64,000 bases of DNA from contig NZ_JACXYU010000010.1 in assembly GCF_014779715.1 (NCBI RefSeq), positions 147,997 to 211,996 of the forward strand, written 5' to 3'. This DNA comes from Streptomyces chumphonensis (GTDB lineage: Bacteria > Actinomycetota > Actinomycetes > Streptomycetales > Streptomycetaceae). This document shows, piece after piece, positions 36,303 through 45,265 of this stretch (positions are counted from its first letter, which is position 1; each line of letters begins with the position of its first letter). The position numbers and the translations under genes are program-made. The notes beneath the pieces are model-generated. The model did not search any database and had not been told where the DNA came from. It saw only the letters and a list, made by a program, of their open reading frames with translations.

Positions 36303-38102
36303 ATGAGGCTCCTTTCCACGCGCAGAGCGCGCACCGCGGTGGTCGCCATCGCGGTGGGCTCTCTCGCCCTGACCGCCTGCGGCGGCGACAGCGACTCGCA
36401 GACGAAGGACGACTCCAAGACGCAGGACGACGCCAAGGAGCAGTCCGAGGCCGTCGCCTACGGTGACGCCGAGGCCTCCAAGGGCCCGGCCGCACCGGTC
36501 GAGGGCTCCCGCGAAGGCGGCACGATCCGCGTCTACCAGCAGACGGACTTCTCGCACCTGGACCCGGGTCAGATCTACGTCAGCGACGCCGGTCTGCTGT
36601 CGGTGCTCATCCACCGCGGTCTCACCACCTTCGTGGAGGACGACGAGGGCGGCCTGACCGTCGTCGGTGACATAGCCACCGACTCCGGTACCCCCTCCGA
36701 GGGCGGCAAGGTCTGGACGTTCACGCTCAAGGACGGCATCAAGGACGAGGACGGCGACCCGATCGACTCGGGCGACGTCCGCCACACCGTCGAGCGCCTG
36801 TACGCCAAGCACATCACCGACGGCCCGACCTACCTGCAGCAGTGGCTGTCGGGTGAGGGCACCAAGTACCGCGAGGCCCTGCCCGAGGGCCCGTACAACG
36901 GCGACCACCTGCCGGACGACGTCCTGGAGACGCCGGACGACAAGACCGTCGTCTTCAAGTTCGACACGCCGCGCCCGGACCTGCCGCAGGCCCTGGCCAT
37001 GGCCGGCTACTCCATCGTGCCCGAGGAGAAGGACACGAAGGAGAAGTACGACCAGAAGCCGACCGCGATCGGTCCGTACAAGATCGACGAGGTCAACTCC
37101 GGCAAGAACATGAAGCTCGTCCGCAACGACGAGTGGAGCGCCGAGACCGACCCGAAGCGTCACGCCTTCGTGGACGGCTGGGACATCACGTTCAACCACG
37201 ACCGCGTGGACCAGTCCAAGCGCCTCGCCGCCGACCGCGGTGACGCCAAGAACGGCATCCAGTTCAGCGGCGCCGTGGACACCTCGCAGATCAAGAGCAT
37301 CGTCTCCAACGAGGAGACGAACGCCCGGACGATCAAGGGCTACGCGCCCTACGTCTGGCAGCTCAACATGAACATGGACCGCATCAAGGACAAGAAGATC
37401 CGCGACGCGATCACCTACGCCCTCCCGAACGCCGACATCCTCCGTCCCGACGGTGGCTCCTACGGCGGTGAGCCGGCCGGCGGTCTGCTCGCCCCGACCG
37501 TCCCGGGCTACGAGAAGGGCTACGACCCCTACGGCAAGATCGAGAACCCGCAGGGTGACATCGAGAAGGCCAAGGAGCTCCTGAAGGAGGCCGGCGCCGA
37601 GGGCCAGAGCCTGGTCTACGGCTACGCCAACGTGCCGCACCGCCAGGAGCAGGCCATCATCATCGAGAAGGCGCTGGAGAAGGCCGGCTTCGAGGTCGAG
37701 AAGAAGGAGATCGACCAGGCCACCTACTACGAGCGGGTCGGCAAGGTCGACAACGGCCTGGACATCTACATGACCGGCTGGGGCCAGGACTGGCCGTCCA
37801 TCTCCACCGTCATCCCGCCGCTGTACGACGGTGACCAGCTCGCCGACGGTTCGGCCGTCTACTCGCACATCAACGACGACAAGGTCAACTCCGAGATCGA
37901 CCGGATCCTGAAGATCACGGACCCGGAGGAGGCCACCACCGAGTGGCAGAAGCTCCACCGGTACATCGTCGAGGAGATCAACCCGGCGGCTCCGCTCTAC
38001 TTCACCAAGCAGCTGCAGATCCACGGATCGAACGTGGGCGGCGCCCGGTACAGCTCCGAGAAGAGCTACATCGACGTCTCCCGGCTGTTCCTGAAGTCGT
38101 AA
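36303..38102 (+). CDS. bldKB: BldKB-type oligopeptide-binding lipoprotein
   Basis: A 599-residue lipoprotein, the length known for BldKB. ATG 36303 follows AGGTGGAGA. Lipobox LTAC near residue 22, then an Asp/Lys/Gln-rich linker of 40 residues. The binding fold begins EGGTIRVYQQTDFSHLDPGQIYVSD and includes WTFTLKDGIKDEDGDPIDSGDVRHTVERL, AIGPYKIDEVNSGKN and GLDIYMTGWGQDWPSISTVIPPLYDG. It carries unusually many Lys and Glu. It binds the extracellular signalling peptide in the BldK system. A 16 bp hairpin follows at 38121. Confidence 0.85.
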   Translation: MRLLSTRRARTAVVAIAVGSLALTACGGDSDSQTKDDSKTQDDAKEQSEAVAYGDAEASKGPAAPVEGSREGGTIRVYQQTDFSHLDPGQIYVSDAGLLSVLIHRGLTTFVEDDEGGLTVVGDIATDSGTPSEGGKVWTFTLKDGIKDEDGDPIDSGDVRHTVERLYAKHITDGPTYLQQWLSGEGTKYREALPEGPYNGDHLPDDVLETPDDKTVVFKFDTPRPDLPQALAMAGYSIVPEEKDTKEKYDQKPTAIGPYKIDEVNSGKNMKLVRNDEWSAETDPKRHAFVDGWDITFNHDRVDQSKRLAADRGDAKNGIQFSGAVDTSQIKSIVSNEETNARTIKGYAPYVWQLNMNMDRIKDKKIRDAITYALPNADILRPDGGSYGGEPAGGLLAPTVPGYEKGYDPYGKIENPQGDIEKAKELLKEAGAEGQSLVYGYANVPHRQEQAIIIEKALEKAGFEVEKKEIDQATYYERVGKVDNGLDIYMTGWGQDWPSISTVIPPLYDGDQLADGSAVYSHINDDKVNSEIDRILKITDPEEATTEWQKLHRYIVEEINPAAPLYFTKQLQIHGSNVGGARYSSEKSYIDVSRLFLKS

Positions 38103-38120
38103 CACCCCGTTGAACCGGGT

Positions 38121-38160
38121 CCCCGGGAACGTGCGCGCGGCGGAGCGCGCGTTCCCGGGG
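38121..38160 (+). promoter_or_regulatory. Intra-operon hairpin after bldKB
   Basis: CCCCGGGAACG (38121-38131) pairs with CGTTCCCGGGG (38150-38160). The stem continues inward through GCGC/GCGC after one wobble pair, about 16 bp in all with an eight-base loop. It lies between the lipoprotein and permease genes, as in the first operon. Confidence 0.7.
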
Positions 38161-38227
38161 GCCGTTCGCAGGTCCAACGTCTCCTCTCCCAGACCCCCTG
38201 CCGCCACCCCGAGAGCAGCGGACTCCC

Positions 38228-39205
38228 ATGCTTCGATTTCTCATCCGACGGCTGAGCAGCGCGTTCGTGATCCTGATCCTGATCAGCGCGTTCACCTTCC
38301 TCATCTTCTTCGCCGCCCCGCGTGACCCCGCAGTGCTGGCGTGCGGAAAGAACTGCACCGAGGCCGCCAAGGACATCATCAGAGACAACCTCGGCCTCAA
38401 CGATCCGATCGCCCAGCAGTACTGGGAGTTCATGCGCGGCATCGTCATGGGCCGGGACTTCTCGGTCGGCCGGTGTGACGCGCCCTGCCTCGGTGTCTCG
38501 TTCAACACCGACCTGATGGTCTGGGACACGATCGTCGACCGTCTGCCCCTCACGCTGTCCCTGTCGCTCGGCGGGCTGGTCATCTTCCTCACCCTGGGCC
38601 TCGGCGCCGGCCTCATGGCGGCCGCCAAGAAGGGCACGGTCACGGACAAGACCCTGAGCTCCATGTCGCTGGTCTTCAGCTCGATGCAGATCTACTTCCT
38701 CGGGCCGATCGTGCTGGGTGCGCTGGTCTTCAGCAGCGGCATCATGGAATCGCCACGCTATGTGCCCATCACCGAGGATCCGCTGGGCTGGTTCACCGGC
38801 CTGCTGATCCCCTGGTTCGTCATGGCGCTCATCTTCACCGCGCAGTACACGCGTATGTCGCGCTCCAGCATGATCGAGCAGTTGCAGGAGGAGCACGTCA
38901 GGACGGCCCGCGCCAAGGGCATGTCGCGCCCCTACGTGTTCTTCCGCTACGCCTGGCGCGGTTCGCTCATCCCCATCGTCACCATCCTGGGCATGGACCT
39001 GGGCGCCCTGCTCGGCGGTGCCATCGTCACCGAGATGACCTTCAGCCTCGCCGGCATCGGCCGCCTGGCCGTGGACGCGGTGACGAACATCGACCTGCCT
39101 CTCACCATGGGCGTGATGCTCATCGGCGCGACGTTCATCCTGATGTGCAACGTCGTCGTCGACGCGGCCTACGCCTACATCGACCCCCGCGTGCGGCTGG
39201 GCTAG
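38228..39205 (+). CDS. bldKC: BldK-type oligopeptide permease, B-type subunit
   Basis: A 325-residue membrane protein. The start LRFLIRRLSSAFVILILISAFTFLIFFAAPRDPA is typical of B-type permeases, followed by IIRDNLGLNDPIAQQYWEFM. An insertion with two Cys (GRCDAPCLG), paired perhaps with CGKNC, faces the outside. The EAA loop is LQEEHVRTARAKGMSRPYVFFRYAWRGSL. It ends VDAAYAYIDPRVRLG. Six membrane segments are visible. Works with the product of 35165 as the channel. Confidence 0.85.
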   Translation: MLRFLIRRLSSAFVILILISAFTFLIFFAAPRDPAVLACGKNCTEAAKDIIRDNLGLNDPIAQQYWEFMRGIVMGRDFSVGRCDAPCLGVSFNTDLMVWDTIVDRLPLTLSLSLGGLVIFLTLGLGAGLMAAAKKGTVTDKTLSSMSLVFSSMQIYFLGPIVLGALVFSSGIMESPRYVPITEDPLGWFTGLLIPWFVMALIFTAQYTRMSRSSMIEQLQEEHVRTARAKGMSRPYVFFRYAWRGSLIPIVTILGMDLGALLGGAIVTEMTFSLAGIGRLAVDAVTNIDLPLTMGVMLIGATFILMCNVVVDAAYAYIDPRVRLG

Positions 39206-39216
39206 GAGTACTTCCC

Positions 39217-40278
39217 GTGACCACACTCACCAAGACCGAGGACGCCCCGGCCCCGACCGGGCGGGACGCCTTCCTGTCGGTCCGCGACCTGCGGGTGCAG
39301 TTCTCCACCGAGGACGGCATCGTCAAGGCCGTCGACGGTCTCTCGTTCGACCTGGAGCGGGGCAGAACCCTCGGCATCGTCGGCGAGTCGGGCTCCGGCA
39401 AGTCGGTGACGAACCTGACGGTGCTCGGCCTGCACAACCCGAAGACGACCACGGTCACCGGGGAGATCGTGCTGGACGGCCAGGAGCTGACCGGCGCCAG
39501 GGAGAAGACCCTGGAGAAGCTCCGCGGCAACAAGATGGCCATGATCTTCCAGGACCCGCTGACCGCGCTGTCGCCGTTCTACACGATCGGCCGGCAGATC
39601 ATGGAGCCGTTCCGCAAGCACACGGGCGCCAGCAAGAAGGAGGCCCGGGAGCGGGCCATCGAGATGCTGACCAAGGTCGGCATCCCGCACCCGAAGACCC
39701 GCGTCGACGACTACCCCCACCAGTTCTCCGGGGGTATGCGGCAGCGCGCGATGATCGCGATGGCCCTGGTCTGCGACCCCGACCTGATCATCGCGGACGA
39801 GCCGACGACCGCCCTGGACGTCACCGTGCAGGCGCAGATCCTCGACCTGCTCAAGGACCTCCAGCAGGAGTTCGGCTCCTCGATCATCTTCATCACCCAC
39901 GACCTCGGCGTCATCGCCGAGATGGCCGACGACATCATGGTGATGTACGGCGGCCGGGCGGTGGAGCGCGGATCGGCCGCCGAGGTGCTGCGGGCGCCCC
40001 GGCACCCCTACACCTGGGGTCTGCTGTCGTCCATGCCCAGCCTGAGCGGCAACGTCCACGAGAAGCTCATGCCGATCCCCGGCAACCCGCCCTCGCTGCT
40101 CAACCCGCCCTCCGGCTGCGCCTTCCACCCGCGCTGCGGGTTCCGGAGCGAGGTGGGCGGGACCCTGTGCACCACCGACCGCCCCGAGCTCGGCGCGGGC
40201 CGTGCCTCCGCCTGCCACCTGACGGCCGAGCAGAAGCAGACCCTCTTCGTCGAGCAGATCAAGCCCCGGCTGGGCTAG
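39217..40278 (+). CDS. bldKD: BldK-type ABC transporter ATPase, D-type
   Basis: A 353-residue ATPase; GTG 39217 follows AGGAG eleven bases after the permease stop. Walker A GESGSGKSVTNLTVL, Q-loop MIFQDPLTALSPFYTIG, signature FSGGMRQRAMIAMA, Walker B DLIIADEPTTALDVTVQAQ and FITHDLGVIAEMADDI. The Cys extension is PSGCAFHPRCGFRSEVGGTLC. Energises peptide uptake together with the next product. Confidence 0.87.
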   Translation: MTTLTKTEDAPAPTGRDAFLSVRDLRVQFSTEDGIVKAVDGLSFDLERGRTLGIVGESGSGKSVTNLTVLGLHNPKTTTVTGEIVLDGQELTGAREKTLEKLRGNKMAMIFQDPLTALSPFYTIGRQIMEPFRKHTGASKKEARERAIEMLTKVGIPHPKTRVDDYPHQFSGGMRQRAMIAMALVCDPDLIIADEPTTALDVTVQAQILDLLKDLQQEFGSSIIFITHDLGVIAEMADDIMVMYGGRAVERGSAAEVLRAPRHPYTWGLLSSMPSLSGNVHEKLMPIPGNPPSLLNPPSGCAFHPRCGFRSEVGGTLCTTDRPELGAGRASACHLTAEQKQTLFVEQIKPRLG

Positions 40279-40290
40279 GGAGACCGAACC

Positions 40291-41397
40291 ATGAGTGACG
40301 AACTCACCCTGACCGAGCCGAAGGACACGCTCCCGGCCACGGGGGAGCCGCTGCTGACCGCCGAGAACCTGACCATGCACTTCCCCGTCTACGGGGGCTT
40401 TCCGTTCAAGCGGAAGGTGGGCGCGGTCAAGGCGGTGGACGGCGTCGACCTCCAGGTGTTCCCGGGCGAGAGCTTCGGTCTGGTCGGCGAGTCCGGCTGC
40501 GGCAAGTCCACGACCGGACGGATGCTGACGCGGCTGCTGGAGCCCACCGACGGCCGCATCACCTACCGGGGCCAGGACATCACCCGCGCGGGGCGCAAGC
40601 AGCTCGCCCCGATCCGGTCCGAGATCCAGATGATCTTCCAGGACCCGTACTCGTCGCTGAACCCCCGGCAGACCGTCGGGAAGATCATCAGCGCGCCGAT
40701 GGAGATCAACGGCATCGAGCCCCCCGGCGGCCGGGAGGCCCGGGTGCGCGAGCTGCTGGAGATCGTCGGCCTGAACCCGGAGCACTTCAACCGCTTCCCG
40801 CACGAGTTCTCCGGCGGTCAGCGGCAGCGCATCGGGGTGGCCCGCGCCCTGGCGCTGGAGCCGAAGCTCATCGTCGCCGACGAGCCCGTCTCCGCGCTGG
40901 ACGTCTCCATCCAGGCGCAGGTCGTGAACCTGCTCCAGGACGTGCAGAAGGAACTGGGCATCGCCTTCGTCTTCATCGCGCACGACCTGGCGATCGTCCG
41001 GCACTTCTCGCAGCGCCTCGCCGTCATGTACCTCGGCAAGGTCGTGGAGGTCGGTGACCGCGACTCGCTGTACAACGCGCCGCGCCACCCCTACACCCAC
41101 GCGCTGCTCTCGGCGGTGCCCGAGGCCTCGCTGCACGACGACGACGCGCCCCAGCGTGAGCGCATCCGCCTCACCGGCGACGTGCCCTCGCCGATCAACC
41201 CGCCCTCCGGCTGCCGCTTCCGCACCCGGTGCTGGAAGGCGCAGGACGTCTGCGCGACGGAGGAGCCGCCGCTCGTGCAGCTCTCCGGCAACCGGGACGG
41301 TCATCTGACCGCCTGCCACTTCCCGGAGGACGGCGACGCGCTCTCCAGCGGCAAGGAGATCGTCATGGACGAGGCCCTGAGGCGCCTGGAGAAGTGA
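40291..41397 (+). CDS. bldKE: BldK-type ABC transporter ATPase, F-type
   Basis: A 368-residue ATPase starting ATG 40291, 12 bases after the D-type gene. HFPVYGGFPFKRKVGAVKAVDGV marks the F-type. Walker A GESGCGKSTTGRML, Q-loop MIFQDPYSSLNPRQTVGK, signature FSGGQRQRIGVARA, Walker B KLIVADEPVSALDVSIQAQ and FIAHDLAIVRHFSQR are intact. The extension has PSGCRFRTRCWKAQDVC. A long hairpin terminator follows. Confidence 0.87.
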   Translation: MSDELTLTEPKDTLPATGEPLLTAENLTMHFPVYGGFPFKRKVGAVKAVDGVDLQVFPGESFGLVGESGCGKSTTGRMLTRLLEPTDGRITYRGQDITRAGRKQLAPIRSEIQMIFQDPYSSLNPRQTVGKIISAPMEINGIEPPGGREARVRELLEIVGLNPEHFNRFPHEFSGGQRQRIGVARALALEPKLIVADEPVSALDVSIQAQVVNLLQDVQKELGIAFVFIAHDLAIVRHFSQRLAVMYLGKVVEVGDRDSLYNAPRHPYTHALLSAVPEASLHDDDAPQRERIRLTGDVPSPINPPSGCRFRTRCWKAQDVCATEEPPLVQLSGNRDGHLTACHFPEDGDALSSGKEIVMDEALRRLEK

Positions 41398-41424
41398 CCC
41401 GGCAGGCCGCACACCGGCCCTGGG

Positions 41425-41473
41425 ACGACGGTGCCGCCCGACCCCTGTGAAAGGGGCCGGGCGGCACCGTCGT
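41425..41473. terminator. Long bidirectional hairpin after the bldK-type operon
   Basis: Outer arms 41425-41440 and 41458-41473 pair over 16 bp. After an A/C mismatch the stem continues as CCCCT/AGGGG with a five-base loop. It separates the operon from the convergent S9 peptidase gene. Confidence 0.85.
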
Positions 41474-41480
41474 TGCGGCG

Positions 41481-43658
41481 TCAGGACCCGGCGGCGTCGG
41501 TGGCGAGGCCGAGGGTGCGGCGGAGGAAGGCGACCTGGAGGAGCAGCAGGTTCTCCGCCACCTCCTCCTGCGGCGTCATGTGGGTGACGCCGGAGAGCGG
41601 CAGCACCTCGTGCGGGTGGCCGGCGGCCAGCAGCGCGGAGGACAGCCGCAGGGTGTGCGCGACGACGACGTTGTCGTCCGCGAGGCCGTGGACGAGCATC
41701 ATCGGCCGCTGCGGGGCGCGCGCGCCGACCAGCCCGGCGTCGTCCACGACGGAGTTGGCCCGGTAGACCTCCGGGTGTTCCTGCGGCGTCCCGAGGTAGC
41801 GCTCCTGGTAGTGCGTGTCGTAGAGCCGCACGTCGGTCACCGGCGCGCCGACGACGGCCGCGTGGAAGACGTCGGGTCGGCGCAGTGCCGCGAGCGCGGC
41901 GAGGTAGCCGCCGAAGGACCAGCCCCGGATCGCCACCCGGGTGAGGTCCAGCGGGTGGTCGGCGGCCAGCGCGTGGAGGGCGTCGACCTGGTCCTCCAGC
42001 ACGACGTCCGCGATGTTCCCCGCGATGGCCTTCTCCCACGCGGGGGAGTGGCCGGGCGTGCCCCGGCCGTCCGCGACGACGACGGCGAAGCCCTGGTCGG
42101 CGAACCACTGCGAGGTCAGGTACGCGTTGTGGGCGGCGACCACGCGCTGGCCGTGCGGGCCGCCGTAGGGGTCGAGGAGGACGGGCAGCGGGCCGTCCTG
42201 CTCCCGGTGGCCGGTGGGCAGCAGCACGGCGGCCGGGATGCGGCGTGCGCCCGCGCGCAGGAGTGTCGGAGCGGCCCGCAGCACGGGCGTCTCGGCGAAC
42301 GACGGGACGAGGTGGCCGTTGATCTCGGCGCGGGCGCCGGGCTCGCCCAGGTGCGCGGTGACGAGCACCAGGGTGTCGCCGCCGCGCACGGCGGAGGCGT
42401 GGTGGGGCGTCGTCCCCCCGGCGTCCCCGGCAGCCGCGCCGGAGACCCGGCCGCCGCCGCTGCCGTCGAGCGCGGCGCGGTGGACGGCGACCTCGCCCGT
42501 GGTGTCGGAGGAGGCGCTGAAGAGCACGTCGTGCTCGCCGATGTCCAGGACGGCCCGGACGTGCAGGGCCGGATCGCTGAGGACGGCGTCCCCGACGTGC
42601 AGGGCGCGCGCCCCCGTCGCGTCGCTGACGCGCACGAGCCGCTCGCCGGGTGCCCAGGCGGGGGTGCCGGGGATGATCTCCAGCCAGGCCGGGTCCGTCT
42701 CGGTGAGCAGCGGCGTCGTCCGCCCGCTGTCCACGTCCACGGTGAGGTACTGCTGGGTGCGCTGGTCCCTGGCCTGGACGAGGAGCAGCGGAGGGCCGCC
42801 GCCCGACCAGTGGACCGCGACGAGGTAGGGGTAGGTCTCGCGGTCCCACGCGACGTCGAGGCCGGGCCCGTCGTCCGCGTCGCGTCCGTCGGCGTCCAGG
42901 AGCCGGAGCGTCACCTCGGCGTTGGGGGTGCCGGCGGCCGGGTAGGCCACGTCGGTGGGACGGCTCTCCGGGTGCGCCGGGTCCGCGATCCACCACCGTC
43001 GCACCGGGGCGTCGTCGACCCGGGCGACGAGCAGTCGGCGGCTGTCGGGGGACCACCAGAAGCCCCGGCTGCGCTTCATCTCCTCGGCCGCGATGAACTC
43101 GGCCAGGCCGTATGTGACGGTGTCCGCCTCGGGTTCCGCGAGCGGGCGGTCGCCGGTGCCGTCGGCGTGCACGACCCGCAGGGTGCCCCGGGCCGTGTAC
43201 GCGACGCGCCGTCCGTCGGGGGAGGGGCGCGGGTCCACCACCGGTGTCGCCGAGGGGAGCTCGCGCGCGGTGCCCGCCCGCAGCTCGGCCACGAAGAGGC
43301 GGCCGGAGAGGGCGAAGGCGGCCAGCTCCACGGCGGCGTCCGTCGCGTACCCGACGATCCCCGCCGAGCCCTCCCGGCTGCGTTCACGCCGGGCGCGTTC
43401 CTCGGGGGAGAGCTCCTCGGCGGCGCCGCCGAGGAGCGCCCGCGGGTCGGCGGCCGGGTACGCGCGCGGCGCGTCGTCCCCGTTCACCTCGTGCACCCAC
43501 AGGGCCTGTGCGCGGGCGTCGCCGCCGGGGGAGCGGAGGAAGGTGACGCGTGAGCCGTCGGGGGCGACGGAGAAGGACCGGGGCGCGCCGAGGGTGAAGC
43601 GCTGGGTCCGGGCGTGCTGACGCGGGAAGCTTTCCGAGCTACGGGTGTTGGGTGGCAT
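41481..43658 (-). CDS. S9 family peptidase (dipeptidyl-peptidase IV-like)
   Basis: A 725-residue enzyme without signal peptide. The N-terminal half is a beta-propeller (APRSFSVAPDGSRVTFLRS, FWWSPDSRRLLVARVDDAPV, NAEVTLRLLDADG). The C-terminal alpha/beta hydrolase has the nucleophile in RGWSFGGYLAAL, Asp in VHGLADDNVV and His in SGVTHMTPQEE. The ADEMKR-like motif of DPP-IV (LAEFIAAEEMKRSRGFWWSPD), whose Glu pair holds the substrate amino end, is present. It likely trims dipeptides from imported peptides inside the cell, fitting its place beside the bldK-type importer. ATG 43658 follows a weak ribosome site. Confidence 0.92.
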   Translation of the reverse strand: MPPNTRSSESFPRQHARTQRFTLGAPRSFSVAPDGSRVTFLRSPGGDARAQALWVHEVNGDDAPRAYPAADPRALLGGAAEELSPEERARRERSREGSAGIVGYATDAAVELAAFALSGRLFVAELRAGTARELPSATPVVDPRPSPDGRRVAYTARGTLRVVHADGTGDRPLAEPEADTVTYGLAEFIAAEEMKRSRGFWWSPDSRRLLVARVDDAPVRRWWIADPAHPESRPTDVAYPAAGTPNAEVTLRLLDADGRDADDGPGLDVAWDRETYPYLVAVHWSGGGPPLLLVQARDQRTQQYLTVDVDSGRTTPLLTETDPAWLEIIPGTPAWAPGERLVRVSDATGARALHVGDAVLSDPALHVRAVLDIGEHDVLFSASSDTTGEVAVHRAALDGSGGGRVSGAAAGDAGGTTPHHASAVRGGDTLVLVTAHLGEPGARAEINGHLVPSFAETPVLRAAPTLLRAGARRIPAAVLLPTGHREQDGPLPVLLDPYGGPHGQRVVAAHNAYLTSQWFADQGFAVVVADGRGTPGHSPAWEKAIAGNIADVVLEDQVDALHALAADHPLDLTRVAIRGWSFGGYLAALAALRRPDVFHAAVVGAPVTDVRLYDTHYQERYLGTPQEHPEVYRANSVVDDAGLVGARAPQRPMMLVHGLADDNVVVAHTLRLSSALLAAGHPHEVLPLSGVTHMTPQEEVAENLLLLQVAFLRRTLGLATDAAGS

Positions 43659-44165
43659 GGGCCGAGCGTACGTGTGACCTACACCGCTGTGCGGGGGTCG
43701 GCGTTTGCGGGCCCGCACCGGAGGGGTAATGCGCCGGTGACGACGAGCGATGCCCGTCAGGGCAGATCGGGGGCCGGCGAGTGCAGGGCTGTTTAGCACC
43801 TGGCGCATCGCGCCGCGGGGTCGGTCTCCGACCTCCGGGGACGTGGCGTCGCCGGGGCCTCCCCCCACCGCCCGTCGCGCGCCGCGCGGCGCGAGCCGTG
43901 CCGCGTCGTGGTGAGCCCGCGTGCGGTCAACAGCCCTTGTCGGCACACGCGTTGATGAAGCCGTCGGACGGAGGCGTGCGCCCCCGTCTGCTCCCGTGCA
44001 CCGACTCGTGCGGGCTCACGGGTCGTTATGATCAGTTGCGCGGCGTGGATGCGTGGGTATGCATGTCGTGCTATCCCCGTGTCATAAACCGCTATGACAT
44101 GTTCGATCGTATGACTGTCCGATCTTTTGACTCGTACAACGACGCAGTCTTGGAGGTGAACCGCC
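43659..44165 (+). promoter_or_regulatory. 507 bp gene-poor region with AT-richer half and palindrome
   Basis: I see no reliable gene here. From about 44020 to 44160 the base composition drops markedly in GC. This part holds a TATGAT hexamer at 44027-44032 (possible -10) and a perfect palindrome TGTCATA-AACCGC-TATGACA at 44080-44099. A related half-site GTATGAC lies near 44110. All are upstream of the small membrane protein gene at 44166, whose ribosome site GGAGGTG is clear. It looks like a regulated promoter with an operator in or near the leader. Confidence 0.5.
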
Positions 44166-44360
44166 GTGGCACTCTCGATTTCGGCGGTGGTGCTGCTGGC
44201 GATCATCGTCTTCTTGTTGATCAAGAAGTCGGGGCTGAAGGCGGGGCACGCCGTGGTCTGCATGCTGCTGGGGTTCTACCTCGCCAGCTCGTCGATCGCG
44301 CCCACCATCAGCGACTTCACGACGAGCGTCGCGGACATGCTGGGCAGCGTCAGCTTCTGA
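44166..44360 (+). CDS. Small two-segment membrane protein
   Basis: A 64-residue protein; GTG 44166 lies eight bases after GGAGGTG. The first segment SISAVVLLAIIVFLLI spans the membrane. After KKSGLKAGHA comes a second, HAVVCMLLGFYLASSSIA, and a short polar tail. It resembles a family conserved upstream of mshB-type genes in streptomycetes, to my knowledge without known function. It has its own regulated-looking promoter region and ends 23 bases before mshB. Confidence 0.75.
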   Translation: MALSISAVVLLAIIVFLLIKKSGLKAGHAVVCMLLGFYLASSSIAPTISDFTTSVADMLGSVSF

Positions 44361-44371
44361 CGGGCGGCGCG

Positions 44372-44377
44372 TAGGCT
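44372..44377 (+). promoter_or_regulatory. Candidate -10 of a leaderless mshB transcript
   Basis: TAGGCT lies six bases before the mshB ATG and no ribosome site is present between. This spacing puts the transcription start at the ATG. No clear -35 was found. Confidence 0.4.
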
Positions 44378-44383
44378 CGGCCC

Positions 44384-45265
44384 ATGACCGAGTCCGCTCC
44401 CTCCTCCGACCGCCGGCTGCTGCTGGTGCACGCGCACCCGGACGACGAGTCCATCAACAACGGCGCCACGATGGCCAAGTACGCGGCCGAGGGCGCGCGC
44501 GTCACCCTGGTGACGTGCACCCTGGGCGAGGAGGGCGAGGTGATCCCGCCGGCCCTCGCGCACCTCGCCCCCGACCGGGAGGACGCCCTCGGCCCCCACC
44601 GCGTCGGGGAGCTGCGGGCGGCCCTGCGCGAACTCGGCGTCACCGACCACCGATTCCTCGGCGGCACCGGGCGCTACCGGGACTCCGGCATGATGGGCGC
44701 GCCGCAGAACGACCGTCCCGAGTGCTTCTGGCAGGCCGACCTGGAGGAAGCCGCCGGACTGCTGGCCTCGGTCATCCGGGAGACGCGGCCCCAGGTGCTC
44801 GTCACCTACGGACCGGACGGCGGCTACGGGCACCCCGACCACATCCAGGCCCACCGGGTCGCCGTGCGGGCCGTCGAGCTGGCGGCCGACCCGGCCCTCC
44901 GGTCCGTCGGCGGGGAGCCCCACCGCGTCGCCCGGGTGTACTGGAACTGCGTGCCGCGCTCCGCCGTCGCCCCCGAGGTCTTCGCCGGGAACCCGTTCCC
45001 GCGCGCGGCGGACCCGTGCGACGTCCCCGGCGTCGTCGACGACGCGGCCGTCGCCGTCCGCGTGGACGGCGGACCCGGCTGCGCGTCGGCCAAGGCGGCG
45101 GCGATGCGCGCCCACGCGACGCAGGTCGTCGTGGACGGCGACTGGTTCGCCCTCTCCAACCACCTGGGCCAGCCCCTGCACACGGTCGAGTGCTACGTCC
45201 TCCCGCCCGGCGACCACGTCCCCGGCGCTCCGCATGACGACCTGTTCGCGGGGGTGTTCGAGTGA
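44384..45265 (+). CDS. mshB: Mycothiol synthesis deacetylase MshB
   Basis: A 293-residue zinc enzyme removing acetate from GlcNAc-inositol, the second committed step towards mycothiol, the main thiol of actinobacteria. Zinc motif LLLVHAHPDDESINNG (His, Asp-Asp) with partner VTYGPDGGYGHPDHIQAHRVAVRAV. LVTCTLGEEGEVIPP and DSGMMGAPQNDRPECFWQADLEEA are MshB-specific rather than generic LmbE. Full length. The stop overlaps the next gene as GTGA. Confidence 0.95.
   Translation: MTESAPSSDRRLLLVHAHPDDESINNGATMAKYAAEGARVTLVTCTLGEEGEVIPPALAHLAPDREDALGPHRVGELRAALRELGVTDHRFLGGTGRYRDSGMMGAPQNDRPECFWQADLEEAAGLLASVIRETRPQVLVTYGPDGGYGHPDHIQAHRVAVRAVELAADPALRSVGGEPHRVARVYWNCVPRSAVAPEVFAGNPFPRAADPCDVPGVVDDAAVAVRVDGGPGCASAKAAAMRAHATQVVVDGDWFALSNHLGQPLHTVECYVLPPGDHVPGAPHDDLFAGVFE

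Noticed and set aside
39202..43056. Very long open frame on the minus strand under the bldK-type ATPase genes
   Set aside because: It is antisense to two clear ATPase genes and runs on into another frame of the S9 peptidase gene; composition is Arg/Gly/Pro-rich without family pattern. It reflects codon bias.
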